NCBI GenBank assembly: GCA_963969345.1
Contig: OZ017767.1
Span: 5,546,739-5,610,738, forward strand
Length of the DNA stretch: 64,000 nucleotides
From: Turbatrix aceti
Lineage: Eukaryota; Nematoda; Chromadorea; Rhabditida; Panagrolaimidae
Direction of reading: 5' to 3'
Both the position numbers and the translations under genes were made by a program. Below, one piece after another: positions 21,523 to 32,288 of this stretch. The notes beneath the pieces were generated by a model. That model was not told the origin of the DNA. It saw only the letters and a list, made by a program, of their open reading frames with translations, and did no database searches. Position 1 is the first letter of the stretch, and each line of letters begins with the position of its first letter.

Positions 21523-22437
21523 TTACTTCCAGATACCCTCAACTGCCCGATGATGCGATTGATAAATCACAACGAGCAAAAAGGGTAAAAAAGCATCCAG
21601 AGAAGCGCAAAAAATCAAACACATACCTGGAGCATTGGAATTGCCGGCAGGACGGTAGAAAGCGACGACAGAAAGACAGTTTTTAGCCGTATTCCAGTAC
21701 CGACAGACTCCCATCTCGACTGTCGACCTCCAAATCATCTGTGAAAAGTCTTTGGATTCTGCAAAACCCAAAAAGCTAAAAAACAAACGTCCAAGACAAA
21801 ATTGGACTTACTGATATTCCAGCGTGGCCGATCAAAATCAAAATCCCGTGCCTGGGCAGCCCAGAGCGCAGTGAGTTCCTCGCCGGTCGTCAAGTGATTT
21901 TCACTCGAATCCGGCGTCAGATAGATATTCTCTCCAATATCCGGCAGTTCGGGGTAGAGTATCCGGCCGCGGTCCGCGAGTTTCATCGCCCACGTCTTTG
22001 CCAGCTCGGCCAGCTCCTGTGACCAGGCCAACGGTGGCATACCGTATTTCTGTCTGACAAAATTGTGCGCATCGAGGCACTCACGTTGAAAATTTGCACC
22101 CGCTGAAAAAAAAAAGTCAGGATAATTTCTGGAATCCAAAAATTTTTGCAGGAACTTACAAACTGCCGTAAACTTGGGTCGTCGCTTGAAATATTTGACG
22201 TCAGTGATGGTCTGCATCATGGCCCGATCAAGCATGGGATTGAAGCGGCCATCTTCCGTCGCAGACGACGACCCGGCCTCTGTCATGAAGCTGTGGTAGT
22301 CCGCGGTTCGGTTTAGGCTGCAAGATTCTGCGTTGACGCACTTTTTTTTGGGAATATACAACAATTTTTTCTCTTCTGATGCACTTTGGCAACCGCAGTC
22401 GACTGTTTCCTGCGCAGTGCAACTCCAGAATGAATGC
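21523..22437 (-). CDS. CAP-superfamily (GLIPR2/GAPR-1-like) protein; ends uncertain
   Basis: Three exons: 22160-22437, 21812-22102 and from 21758 downward. The first has cysteine-rich sequence (SCTAQETVDCGCQ, KKCVNAESC) and an Arg/Lys-rich end. The second and third form the CAP domain: CLDAHNFVRQKYGMPPL, ELAKTWAMKLADRG, the GENIY motif, FSQMIWRSTVEMGVC and the end motif VVAFYRPAGN. The FSQMIW...YxPAGN pattern points to the GAPR-1 branch rather than insect venom allergens. If no splicing occurs after PAGNSNAPG, the protein ends in a hydrophobic segment (FCASLDAFLPFLLVVIY), possibly a membrane anchor; a GTATGT donor at 21626 would remove it. The N-terminal exon with the start codon was not identified, so 22437 is an exon edge. 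Confidence 0.7.
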
Positions 22438-22879
22438 AACTTCTGTGCAACGTAAGAAACCCCAAAAATAAATGCCATTCTGAATTCTCACGGGCCCCAA
22501 AAATTCGACACCAACTGCACTTTTTTTGTCTTTTTTTTGTTCGAGGTGTCAAAAAAAGCAGCTCAAAATTCAAAACGTCATTACATACACAACTGACAGC
22601 TCTGCAGGCTACGGACATTTCCCGTGTGGCTAATTTGCGAGTCAATAAATGAAACTACACCAAACAAGAAAAAAGCAAAAAAGTGCAAACACAGGAAACG
22701 GTATCCTCAAAAAAATGTTTTGCTTTGCAAAAAAGAATGTTCGCTATAATCTCCGTTGCAGACGGCAAAAAAATCAGAAATAAATATCACCCCGTCGATA
22801 ATTGCTGTTTTTGAGAAAATTCAAATGACGGTTCATGGCAAACCCCTAATTAAACCCCCGTGCGACAAATAAGGTGGGA

Positions 22880-23104
22880 ATGACATCAGAAACGGGACCG
22901 GAGGCAGTCAACAAGCTTAACAACTTAAAATCGGCAAGAAAACCAGGAACTCGTCAAAACAAAAATTTAGAAAAAAAACTCAAAATCAGAGACAAGTGGA
23001 AAAGAGACCATTTAAAGTTTGTAGCATCGTCAAAACTTAAAAAAGAACAGAAAAATGCCGTCAAAAGTCCTCTGGCGAAGAAAAGAAAAGAAGAATCGAT
23101 TTAA
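22880..23104 (+). CDS. Lysine-rich small protein, ~74 aa, unrecognised
   Basis: Open frame from ATG 22880 (MTSETGPEAVNKLNNLKSAR), very rich in Lys (KKLKIRDKWKRDHLKF, SSKLKKEQKN, AKKRKEES). The charge and a W in the helix recall small nucleolar or ribosome-biogenesis proteins such as the FAM207/SLX9 type, but the match is too weak to name. A single-exon gene or a first exon are both possible. Confidence 0.35.
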   Translation: MTSETGPEAVNKLNNLKSARKPGTRQNKNLEKKLKIRDKWKRDHLKFVASSKLKKEQKNAVKSPLAKKRKEESI

Positions 23105-26100
23105 ACCGGGTAAACTGTTTCGCGACAACTTGGCACATCCGCCCGGGGGAAGGATGACCGAGCTCATGGGCACTGCTCATCTCCGGGCCATGCGAACCCA
23201 CGGCATCCGTTGTCAGTCAGTCAGCGAGTTTCGGGGTTTTTTTGTGTACTTTTGCCTTTCTTTCGTCGGACAGAGGAAATTGAAATATACTATTTTTTTG
23301 GTAGTATGCGTGTGGCAAGTTTCCTTCCGCCAACTCACTTTCCCCGATGCCCGATGCGACCTGGAGAATGACTCCTTTGCCTGTGGAGCCCGGAGTGCCA
23401 GAGCCGAGAAGGCAATAAATGCATGGCAATAAAAAGAACGGGCCCGATGCCGGCGGGCGAGAGTCCGTTAAAGTAGCAGATTTATGCGCATGCGATCACT
23501 AAAAATATTTTTTTGCCTCCCTCCGGCAATCAGACCACTTGCAGACATGTGAGACTGCAATTTACGACTTTTCGAGAACCCGAGCCCAGTCAGATGTTTT
23601 TTGGTAAATAAGTAAAATTGAAAAAAATCGAGAAAAAAAAATTACGAGTGGTGGACGTCGAAAGTCTTGCTCTGCGTGATTCCGCCGTTTTCTGCCGTCC
23701 CGCAGTGCCGCGAGATGTTATTCGCCTCGGAAGCCGATCGCTGTCGGTCTTCGTCGTGCGCTGAATGCGATTTGCGAAGCCGTCGACGGAAGAAGCTCTT
23801 CATCCTGCAAAAAAGCCCCGCGGGCTCAGTCAGCGTTAATTGAGTTAAATTGGGCGACGGAACAAAACAAAACAAAGCAGACAGACATGACGGCACGAAG
23901 ACATTTGTTTCGACTCCGTCCGAAAAAATTAGAAGAACGCAGACGACGGCGTTCGTTTGTTTGTTCGTTCGCGGAAAAAAAACATGAAATATGTATTGTA
24001 TCTAAGAACATATTCGGAGCGGATGACAAAACACACCGCGTTTCGAATGGGCTTTGAGCCACAATGAACAGCATAAACTTTGACGAGGAGGTTTTTTTTC
24101 GTCGACCAGGCATCAATATTCGCGTATATCCGAGATTTGCCACAATTAAACCCCCTTCTCCCTCTTATTCGCTCGCAAATGCACCAAAGCTCAGAAAACG
24201 AACGCAACGCGTTCGGTTGTCAGCCGTCATTCATTTCGGACTTCGCGCACTCCCTCTGGCTTTGTTACGAACTCGACTGGCAGAACCAAAATCACACTGC
24301 CAGGCAAAGTGGGTCGTTTCACCGCCTGGAAGTGTTTCCATCCAAAATTTTACACTGAACGGCATTTGTGCTTACATCAGAACAGATGGCCAGGCCACCA
24401 TCACCGGAGGCCGAGGCGGAAGACTTCCGCGAATGCTGCGCTGCCAGTTGCAACGAAACAAACGTAAACGTAAACGCAGGCGTAAACAAAGGACAAGGCT
24501 TTGTGCCGGACCGGACAACGACGAGACAGCGCGAGGCCGTGACGTTTGCTTAATGACACGACAGAACTCTCGAAAATGAGCGGCGAAATTCTACACTTCT
24601 GGCAACGAACGCGAGCGTACTATTTGGCCGGTTTGGCGCCTGGCCCGGAGGCAAAACGCGCGCGCGCGTGCGTTGAAAACTGCTTTCATGGAATGGGATG
24701 CCCGCGATGAGTGCCATCTGCCGCCGGGTGGGTCGGGTGACGCGGGCGTCGACAGCCTACGGAGCACTGTTGCTGATACATGGCCCTTCGGAGCCCGGGA
24801 TGAAGGATCCGTTATGCAAATGACTGCAGGGAATGAGTCGGGAGTGGCATTTCATTTTTGGCTTAGATAAACGTAATAAATGGCTTCGAGAGACAAAAAA
24901 AAACAAAGAAGGGCAAGGGGAACTCTTCTGGGCAGGAGTTGATCCAAACGTGTTCAATCCCTCCATCGAGGAGCGCGTGAGTAAGCGCTGGACGCTGTTT
25001 GCCAGGGGGCCTGGGGCGACGAGTGAGAACACGCGGAACTCGCACTGCCGAGCCGAGAAAAGACGGGGACGGGATTGATTGGTCCAACGCCCGCGGCTGC
25101 CGGCAACAACAACAACGACCGGACCGCCACTATACTCGCCTCGAGGCTCCGGCCAGGCCAGCCAGCCTAAACGTGACTGCGACGACGCATTCATTCATTG
25201 TCCGGCACTGCCCAGCAAGCTAGCATCCCCGAGAAATGATGACTCAAATAAATGAAGCAAAACGCAGCCCGGAGGAGGGGGGGGGGGTCGTGTGGCGCAA
25301 TCCAATCGATTGAGCACCGACCACCGACCACCGACTTCCTCGATCGGCTTACGGGGGTCTCAAATGGACACCTGGCTGACCAGGCAGGTAACCAGGAATC
25401 GCTACTGCTCTAAAAGAAGGCTTTTGGCCTTGGGATTGGGTTTTAGGAAGATTTTGAGCTCCAGTGAACGGTTGGAGTGTTAAAATCAGTTTCGTCGCCG
25501 AAAACAAGCCCAGGTACGTTCTCACCTGACTATCTCCTTCTTTCCAGGTTCGTATGCATTCAGAAGCCAGGCGATCGCCACCCAAAACATTTGGCATGAG
25601 TTAGGAACGTTGGACATTTTTCCTGTCATCGCCCGACTCATTTTTTTCCAAAAACCAAAAAAATTCGCCGCAAATTTTGACATCGACGAAGCCGGCGAAA
25701 GCACGCATAAACCGCGATGAGGCCGATTTAGGGGCTTTTTATGCTCGTTTTATTTTTTTTGGCAATTATATTAACCGGCCTCCGGACGACGACGGCGGCG
25801 GATTTTGTGGCATCCCAAAAATAAATACATATTTCGAAAATGACAGGGCCAAAGGAATTATTTAAAAGAAGTCAAAAATTTTGAGGCAGCCCCGGGACAT
25901 GTTTTCTTCGGCCTGGGAATTGCATGAATCGTGAAAACAAAGGCAGCGCCTGGCCTAGGACGCCGCCTGGCAGCTGCAGCACGCCTTGTTGCACTGCTTC
26001 TTCTTCCTCTCCAACAACCAACACACGCACACGCAGCAGCAGCATTTTTGTTGTTGGTTTTTGTTGCCCCGGCCTGAATTGGGTCGTCGAGGGATCTCGA

Positions 26101-26354
26101 GCCACCACCACAGACCCAGGGAGAAAGGGCCTTCCGGAAGGTCGCGCCGCACTAGCGTGAGCTCGCCGAAATGCAGTCGAGGGGAGAGGGAGTAATCGCT
26201 GCTGGCATGGCTGTCCAAGACCAGACAAAGCTTTCACCAGTTGCGTCTTGTTGCCTCTCGAAAAAAAAATAATGTTGTGGAGAGGGTCGGAATGATGAAG
26301 GATATGCAATTCGTTCAAAAAATATAAAAATCACAGTCTGACGTTTGGGTTTGG
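23105..26354. other. Gene-poor intergenic region
   Basis: No multi-exon gene can be built here. Weak exon-like pieces are the minus-strand ORF at 23642-23803 (separate entry) and a plus-strand frame from about 24386 (MARPPSPEAEAEDFRECC) just behind a CAG. The rest is a mixture of GC-rich and T-rich sequence. Confidence 0.45.
23642..23803 (-). CDS. Possible small basic protein or last exon, 53 aa
   Basis: Starts MKSFFRRRLRKSHSAHDEDR and ends KTFDVHHS. A tttttgcag acceptor lies directly before the first codon, so it may be the final exon of an unplaced gene. Composition looks coding (Ser/Arg-rich then polar). No family recognised. Confidence 0.35.
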   Translation of the reverse strand: MKSFFRRRLRKSHSAHDEDRQRSASEANNISRHCGTAENGGITQSKTFDVHHS

Positions 26355-26672
26355 CAGTGTTTCAATTTGAAAAAAAATCGACTTCGACTCAGAGTCAGAA
26401 TCGACTCTTTTGGACGGAAATTTGTCAGATTCAAATTTTTTTTAATTGAAAATGCACAAAAAAATCAAAAAGCAGGTAATTTATGCCATTATTGAATTTT
26501 AAACAGGAAATACTCAAAATTGATAAAATTGGTGAATTTTACCTAAAATGGGTACATTTTCTTCAAAAAAGTCGCGACACTTCGAAGTCGACTCTTCTGA
26601 AAAAGTAAACCGACTCCGACTCTCAACTCTCGACTCTGAGTCGAAGTAACCTCCGAAGTCGGTGGAACACTG
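26355..26672. mobile_element. Second, decayed hAT-like MITE of the same family
   Basis: Begins CAGTGTTTCA and ends TGGAACACTG (9 of 10 terminal bases match as inverted repeat). Like the copy at 6851-7220 it has GACTC/GAGTC clusters near both ends (26377-26408 and 26585-26645) and an AT-rich centre. The flanking 8-mers do not match, so the target duplication is lost or the insertion is old. Confidence 0.65.
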
Positions 26673-26887
26673 ATTGTAAACCCGCACGAACAATTTTTCC
26701 ACCAATTTTCTTGCTGCTGTGCCGAAGAATGCCACGGCACAATTCACAACAAAAAAAAACGTTCACACTTTTTTTTTCTCCCCCCCCAACTTCGAAAATT
26801 CTCACAATTCGGTTTCCAGCACAGCATGAGACCAATTTTATTTCAGATCAAAACTTTTTCAAAAAAACATGAAAAAACAAGTACTCA

Positions 26888-28410
26888 TCAGTTCGTATCA
26901 TCAAACTTCGCCGAACTCCCGAGGATGGGGAACTTGGAAAAGTTGTACTCCTGCTTCCGGTTGACAATCGTGAACTCAGAAGTCGAATTACGGGCTTCCG
27001 TGCAGCGCCAGCGCTCGGTGACAGGCAGGATTTCGCGTGGGAAGGTCTGCACAAAGTCCGGCTTCGGGTAGGACAGATACCGACTCGCAGACGCCAGAGC
27101 ACTCCGCATGTTGTACGAAGAGGTGTCGACGACGACCTTTTTCTCTACAGGACGACGGCAGACGTCGACGACCGGCAGAGGGCAGAAAGGCCTCGTCAGA
27201 GCCCGATCAGCGAGCAGGGCGCGTTTTTCTGCATCGGCTTTCGCGGCTTCTTGCTGTCTTTTCTGCTCGAGACGCCAGGAAACAGATCCCTTCGGTTTTG
27301 CGGTGGACCGAATAATTGGAGCGCACTCTTCGGGAGTGGGATTGGCCTTTGGGGTGATGCGCAGTGGAACAAGATTTGGTTGTTTGCCCTCCTCGGGGTT
27401 GACAACGTTCATTGCAGCGTCCCAACAACTCTGGGAAGTGTTCCTGAACGGTTTGTCCTTGAGCAGTTTTTCAACAAGCCTCAGCCAATTTTCGAGTTCA
27501 TCATTGTGCATTTCATGCTTTATGAGCATGCTTTCTTCTGTCTGAAAACAGAAGCCTCAGTTTGCAAGAAATCAAGAGCAAATAAGTAAAAACTTACGAG
27601 AATTGGACCGAACGTCGTGAAATCCGTGGAATCAATCTCCTGAAGATACTGGAGGTCTTCCGAGCAAATGAAGAGAGGCGGGAAAAACTTGTAGGCATCA
27701 GCGGGGGAAAGGGTGTAATTTAGCTCCATGAAAATGTCGAACATCGTGTCGACGGCGAATGGCGTGGTGTCGCCCAGCATTCCGAAGCTTTTGACTTCTG
27801 AAAAATGAAACAACGTAATAAACACTTTGGAGCACTTTAATTTGGGTTTGAGCTGACAAAAAAAGTCAGAGACGTGCATAATTGTTCACGAGTTCAAAAA
27901 ATATTTATAACAAAATTACCAAAAATAAAAAATAAGACTTATCTCTGTATTTTGTATTATCTTAGGCCTATTTTTGATGTTTTTGCGTAATAAACATTCA
28001 TTTTTTATTATCGAGACAAAAAACTGACGTCTGAAGTATTTTGCAGGCGAAGAATCCTCCAAAATTACTTCTTCCTCCTTCGGAGAAGGCTCCTTTTCGA
28101 CGATAACTTCAGTTTCAGGCTCGGTGTCGTCGTCGTCGGCTTCGGGCTCCATGCCCATGTTCAGGCTCATAGCAGACGAAATCGGTCGCTCGGTCTCCTT
28201 CACCCGGTCGCTTTCCGGCACCTTCTTGGGGTAGAACTTTTGAAAAGAGTCTATAAAGGGATCGGCGGCAAACTGTCTGGGTTGAGCAGTAGACGCAGAA
28301 GTTGAGGTCGAGGTTTCTGCGACATTGGCTGCACGGCGGGGTTGCGTAATCCATGGCATGTCCGCTGTCGTACCGCGCCGTCGAAGGTGGTATTCATATC
28401 TTGAATTCAT
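26888..28410 (-). CDS. Unrecognised 411-residue protein
   Basis: Exons 28029-28410, 27598-27797, 26888-27541, all in frame. I do not recognise the family. The N-terminal 130 residues are disordered-looking, with a Ser/Thr run and a strongly acidic stretch (EADDDDTEPETEVIVEKE). Exon 2 and the start of exon 3 look folded and conserved in style (MFDIFMELNYTLSPADAYKF, FICSEDLQYLQEI, NDELENWLRLVEKLL). A charged helix with EQKRQQEAAKADAEKRA follows, then a C-terminal segment with aromatic and basic residues. No signal peptide or membrane segment, so probably nuclear or cytosolic. It is head-to-head with SNW1 (252 bp between starts), a common arrangement for broadly expressed genes here. Confidence 0.75.
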
Positions 28411-28662
28411 TATTTAACGCCGAAAACAAAAATGAAGACAAAAATAATATTCCGTAGCGTTGCAGGAAAAAAAGAAAAAAAGCGGTTCAGCTGCACGCGT
28501 GCGCGTTGTGTGTTCTTGAAGCGAAATTATCCAGCGCGAAAACAATTCCGTGGAGTTCAAGCATTTGTGTTTACCAAATTGGCATTGGTGCATTCTGCTT
28601 CTTTCATCGGCTATTGTTTATTTGTTGGTTTTGATAATTTCAACAACAAGTTGTATTCTGGA

Positions 28663-30705
28663 ATGTCGGTTCGCATTAGCGAGTGAGTTTTTCTGTTTCC
28701 TGTTTTGTGTACAATTTGAATTTAATTGTCTGCTTTCAGCGTTCTTCCTGCGCCGTCCCATGCTCGGGATCAATGGGACACGGCTGTTACCCGTGATTCG
28801 TGGCTGAAAAGCCGGAATGTGAGTTGTTTACTTTTTGTGTTCGATTTTATAGGTATATTTTTCATTTTCCAGGCCACGGCAGAAAGTCTCGCCGTTGTGT
28901 CAAAACAGCCGCCACCCTATGGCAAGCGGCGTGGTTTTATGCCCCGCGCGACAGAGGACTTTGGCGATGGGGGAGCTTTTCCGGAGGTCCACATCGCGCA
29001 GCATCCCCTCGGCATGGGCAAAGATATCATGCGGGGCGCTGCGGCGTCGAAAACCGTCGCTTTGCAGTACGACGAGGAAGGCAAGCTCCGGTTTGACGCT
29101 CTCGTGAAGCAGGGACACGGCTCGAACAAGGTCGTCTACTCTCGACTCACCGATACGAAGGGAAGAATCATCGACGAGGAAGACGACACTCTACAGAAGC
29201 CAGACGACGAGGAAATCATCAAAACAGCAGAAGAGACGAAAGCGGCGCTCGAAAGCATTGTGAATGCCAAAGTGGCGTCTGCGCTGCCGGTACAGCACGC
29301 CAAGAGGGTCGGTGAGTCGCAGTTCATCAGGTACACCCCGAGTCAGCAGGCGTCGGCCGGTAAGCCAGCCCAGCAGCGAATCATTCGCATGGTCGAGGAA
29401 CAGCTTGATCCCATGGAACCACCGAAATTCAAGATAAACCAGAAAATCCCCCGACCCCCGCCTTCTCCGCCCGCTCCGGTGCTCCACTCACCGCCCCGAA
29501 GAATAACGGCTCAGGAACAGGCAGATTGGAGTATTCCGCCGTGCATTTCGAACTGGAAGAATCCCAAGGGCTACACCGTCGCTCTCGACAAACGTCTCGC
29601 TGCCGACGGCCGCGGACTGCAGCAGATGCATATCAACGAGAATTTCAACAAACTCGCGGAATCGCTGGCGATGGCGGAGCGCTCTGCCCGCGAAGCCGTC
29701 GAGACGAGGAATTCGGTGCAGAAGAAAATCGCTCTCAAGACAAAGGCCGACCAGGAGGCGAAGATGCGCGAGATGGCGCTCCAGGCCAAGCAGGAACGAG
29801 CGCGAGCGAAGCACACTCTCAAGGAAGAGGACGAGGGTTCGGAAGAAGCGAAGGAACGCGACCAGATCAGGTGAGTCTTTGAAAAAAAAATATTTTGGCC
29901 TGGACAAATGTTATTTTTGGTCGAAAATTTCATATTTGGCCCGTGCAAATGTTATTCTTTTTTTCTTTTTAGACGCGAGGCGAGGGATGACATCCGCCGC
30001 GAGCGCAACATTGCCCGAGGCCGACCGGACAAACTCGAAAAACTTCGAGCCGAGAAGGGCGAACGCAGCATTAGCGAGAAGATCGCCCTCGGTCTGCCCG
30101 ATACGAGAAACCGCGCCGACGACAGCCTCTTTGATGCGCGTCTCTTCGATCGTTCCAAGGGTCTGGACAGCGGTGGCATCGATGACGAAACCTATGCCGC
30201 CTACGATGCACCCTGGCGACCACAAGACGACCTCAAGCGCGCCTACAGGCCCAGTAAGTTTTTTTATTCAATTAAAATAGAATTTATTTATTAGCTTACC
30301 TCTCTGAGACAAAACAAACATTGTACTACTAACTAGCTTATTAGTGTAATCGCGCGACCAGTTAGTCGCTCTTATAAACTGGAAGGGAAACATACATAAA
30401 TACCGGTGGTCGTTTAATGGTCATTTTTTGTTTCAGGCAAAAATAACGAGGTTGCTCAACGCGAAGATCTGGATCGCATCCTGAAAACAAACCGCTTTGT
30501 TTCGGAGAAATTTGTTAGCGAAAGCGCCGCCTCTACTTCTGGACCACCCGAGCCGTCTTCGACGTTATCCAGCTCAAAATCTTCTCAAATGGCGGCGGCC
30601 AACGATGATCTGTTCGGCCTTGACGATCTATTGTCCACGGACAGCGGGCGCAAGCGAGGCGGAGGCCGCGACGATGACTACGGCTACAAACGCTCCCGTC
30701 GATGA
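28663..30705 (+). CDS. SNW1: SNW1/SKIP, spliceosome and transcription co-factor
   Basis: Component of the activated spliceosome and co-regulator of transcription. Exons 28663-28682, 28740-28818, 28873-29870, 29973-30253, 30437-30705; 548 residues, close to human SKIP. The N-terminus has PPPYGKRRGFMPRATEDFGD and GGAFPEVHIAQHPLGMG. The SNW domain follows with QFIRYTPSQ, KFKINQKIPRPPPSP, IPPCISNWKNPKGYTVALD KRLAADGR-type sequence. The C-terminal half is a long charged helix (REMALQAKQERARAKHTL) with RREARDDIRRERNIARG and a final block ending DLFGLDDLL...YKRSRR. All these are standard for the family, so the call is secure. Confidence 0.97.
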
Positions 30706-32288
30706 ACCACAAGCAGCACTCATTCCTTTCCTCAATTACTCGTTTTTCTCATTTATTGTGGTCAATGAAGGCCAAATTTGTTATGAACAAAAGAAAATGA
30801 CAGTAAATGAACGTGTAAAATATTTCGTTGCGAGAGTACAAAATCGCGGTTTCCCTCATTTTGACGAGTGCGAGTGACATTCGACATTTTTTGAACGTTT
30901 TTCTTGCGTTTGCGCATTTTGTGGAATTTTTTGATTCTGTTTTATCGTCCTTCGACCCTAATTCGATACTGACCGTGTTGTGAATGTTGTATCTTGTCTC
31001 AGTCGGCATCTCGAAGCCTGATTTATCGCTGTCATTTACTTTCTGCGCACATCGATAGGCCGGGCGGGCCACACGGAGAGAAAGGGCCGGTCGCACAGGG
31101 TCATACTAGTCCGCGGCCGCCTCGGCATAATCGACTAACTGGCCTGCAAGAAAAATGTTTGATCGTTATTTCTTCTGCTACCGGAGCGGAGTGTTTTTAT
31201 ACCATCACGCTGAATATGTATTTATTTATTGTCTTTGCTGCGCTGAACTGACAAGACATGGACTTCCTGCAGGGTAGATAGGTAGTAATGTGATATGCGG
31301 TACCTACCTACTGGCAACAACCAAACGCCTGCAGATAGGGTCGGTCGGTGATAATGTGCTCGTAACTTTCGCGATCGTTTGTCACGTTTGCTGCTGTCTT
31401 CACTTCCTCTGATTGTTCTCTTTTTTTTTGCCTGCCCCGGGGTTGAGCAGTGTGCATTGTTTCATTTTTTTTCTGCATTTTTGCCTGACAACTGGGGCCA
31501 ATGGGACAAAGTTGCATTGTATTGTTCGATGTCCCCTGACCTTGATTTGTACCCCGCATTTTTAGGCTAAGTCGATCAGATATCGCGCACGGTCTTTTTC
31601 GATGGTTTTTATTTTTGCATGATTGGCTGGTTTTTATTTACGTTTTTCACCGTACCCCTTTCTTTCGAGAGGCCTTTTTTAGCTCGGTGTGTTTCTGCTA
31701 TCAGCCATCAATCTTCTTCCCATAGTCAGGTTGGTTCGTTGTCAACTCCGCGCATTTCGATGTTCTTTGGCGCGCTATTTACGTCTTGAAAAAAGGCCGG
31801 TCAAAAAGGCTGTTCGTGACAATTTATGAGAAGACGTGCAATCAGCTTCTTGTGTTTTAACTTTTTTTGCAGATCTGTGTTTTTTAAGCTATGATGCCGG
31901 GAACGCCTTTGTAAAAGAAAGAAGTTAGATAGATAGGTTACTTATTCTTTGTGTGCAATTTTTGCAAGTCAGAGAAGACACCAGTGTTGCTCTCTTTTGA
32001 GCCCGTTGGCCACCAGTCAGTCTGGCAGAGAGTACTTGTTGGTTTTCACGATCGCTGCTTGTGGCAAAGGTGATGCTGCTCGTTTTTTTTTTGCTTTTTG
32101 ACAGAAGAATGAATGTTAGGGAAAATGAATGCAATTTTTTCTCGCGATTTTTACGGAGTTCGTTGCTGCGCTGTTAGCATGACTGGCTAACAGTCACCCA
32201 CCCTTTTTTTTGGCGTGTTGTACACTGCGTGTAGCCTATTTTCCTTCATTTTGTAATTTTCATTATTATTACAGATGCGATTGGCGTG
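30706..32288. other. Intergenic region between SNW1 and myosin
   Basis: No coding exon found. It ends with an acceptor (attattacag) 14 bp before the myosin ATG. I looked here for the missing N-terminal part of the myosin motor and found none. Confidence 0.5.

Noticed and set aside
25955..26050. Minus-strand cysteine-rich frame (CCCCVCVCW...CNKACCSCQ)
   Set aside because: It arises from GCA/ACA low-complexity DNA; no start, splice context or signal peptide supports a gene.
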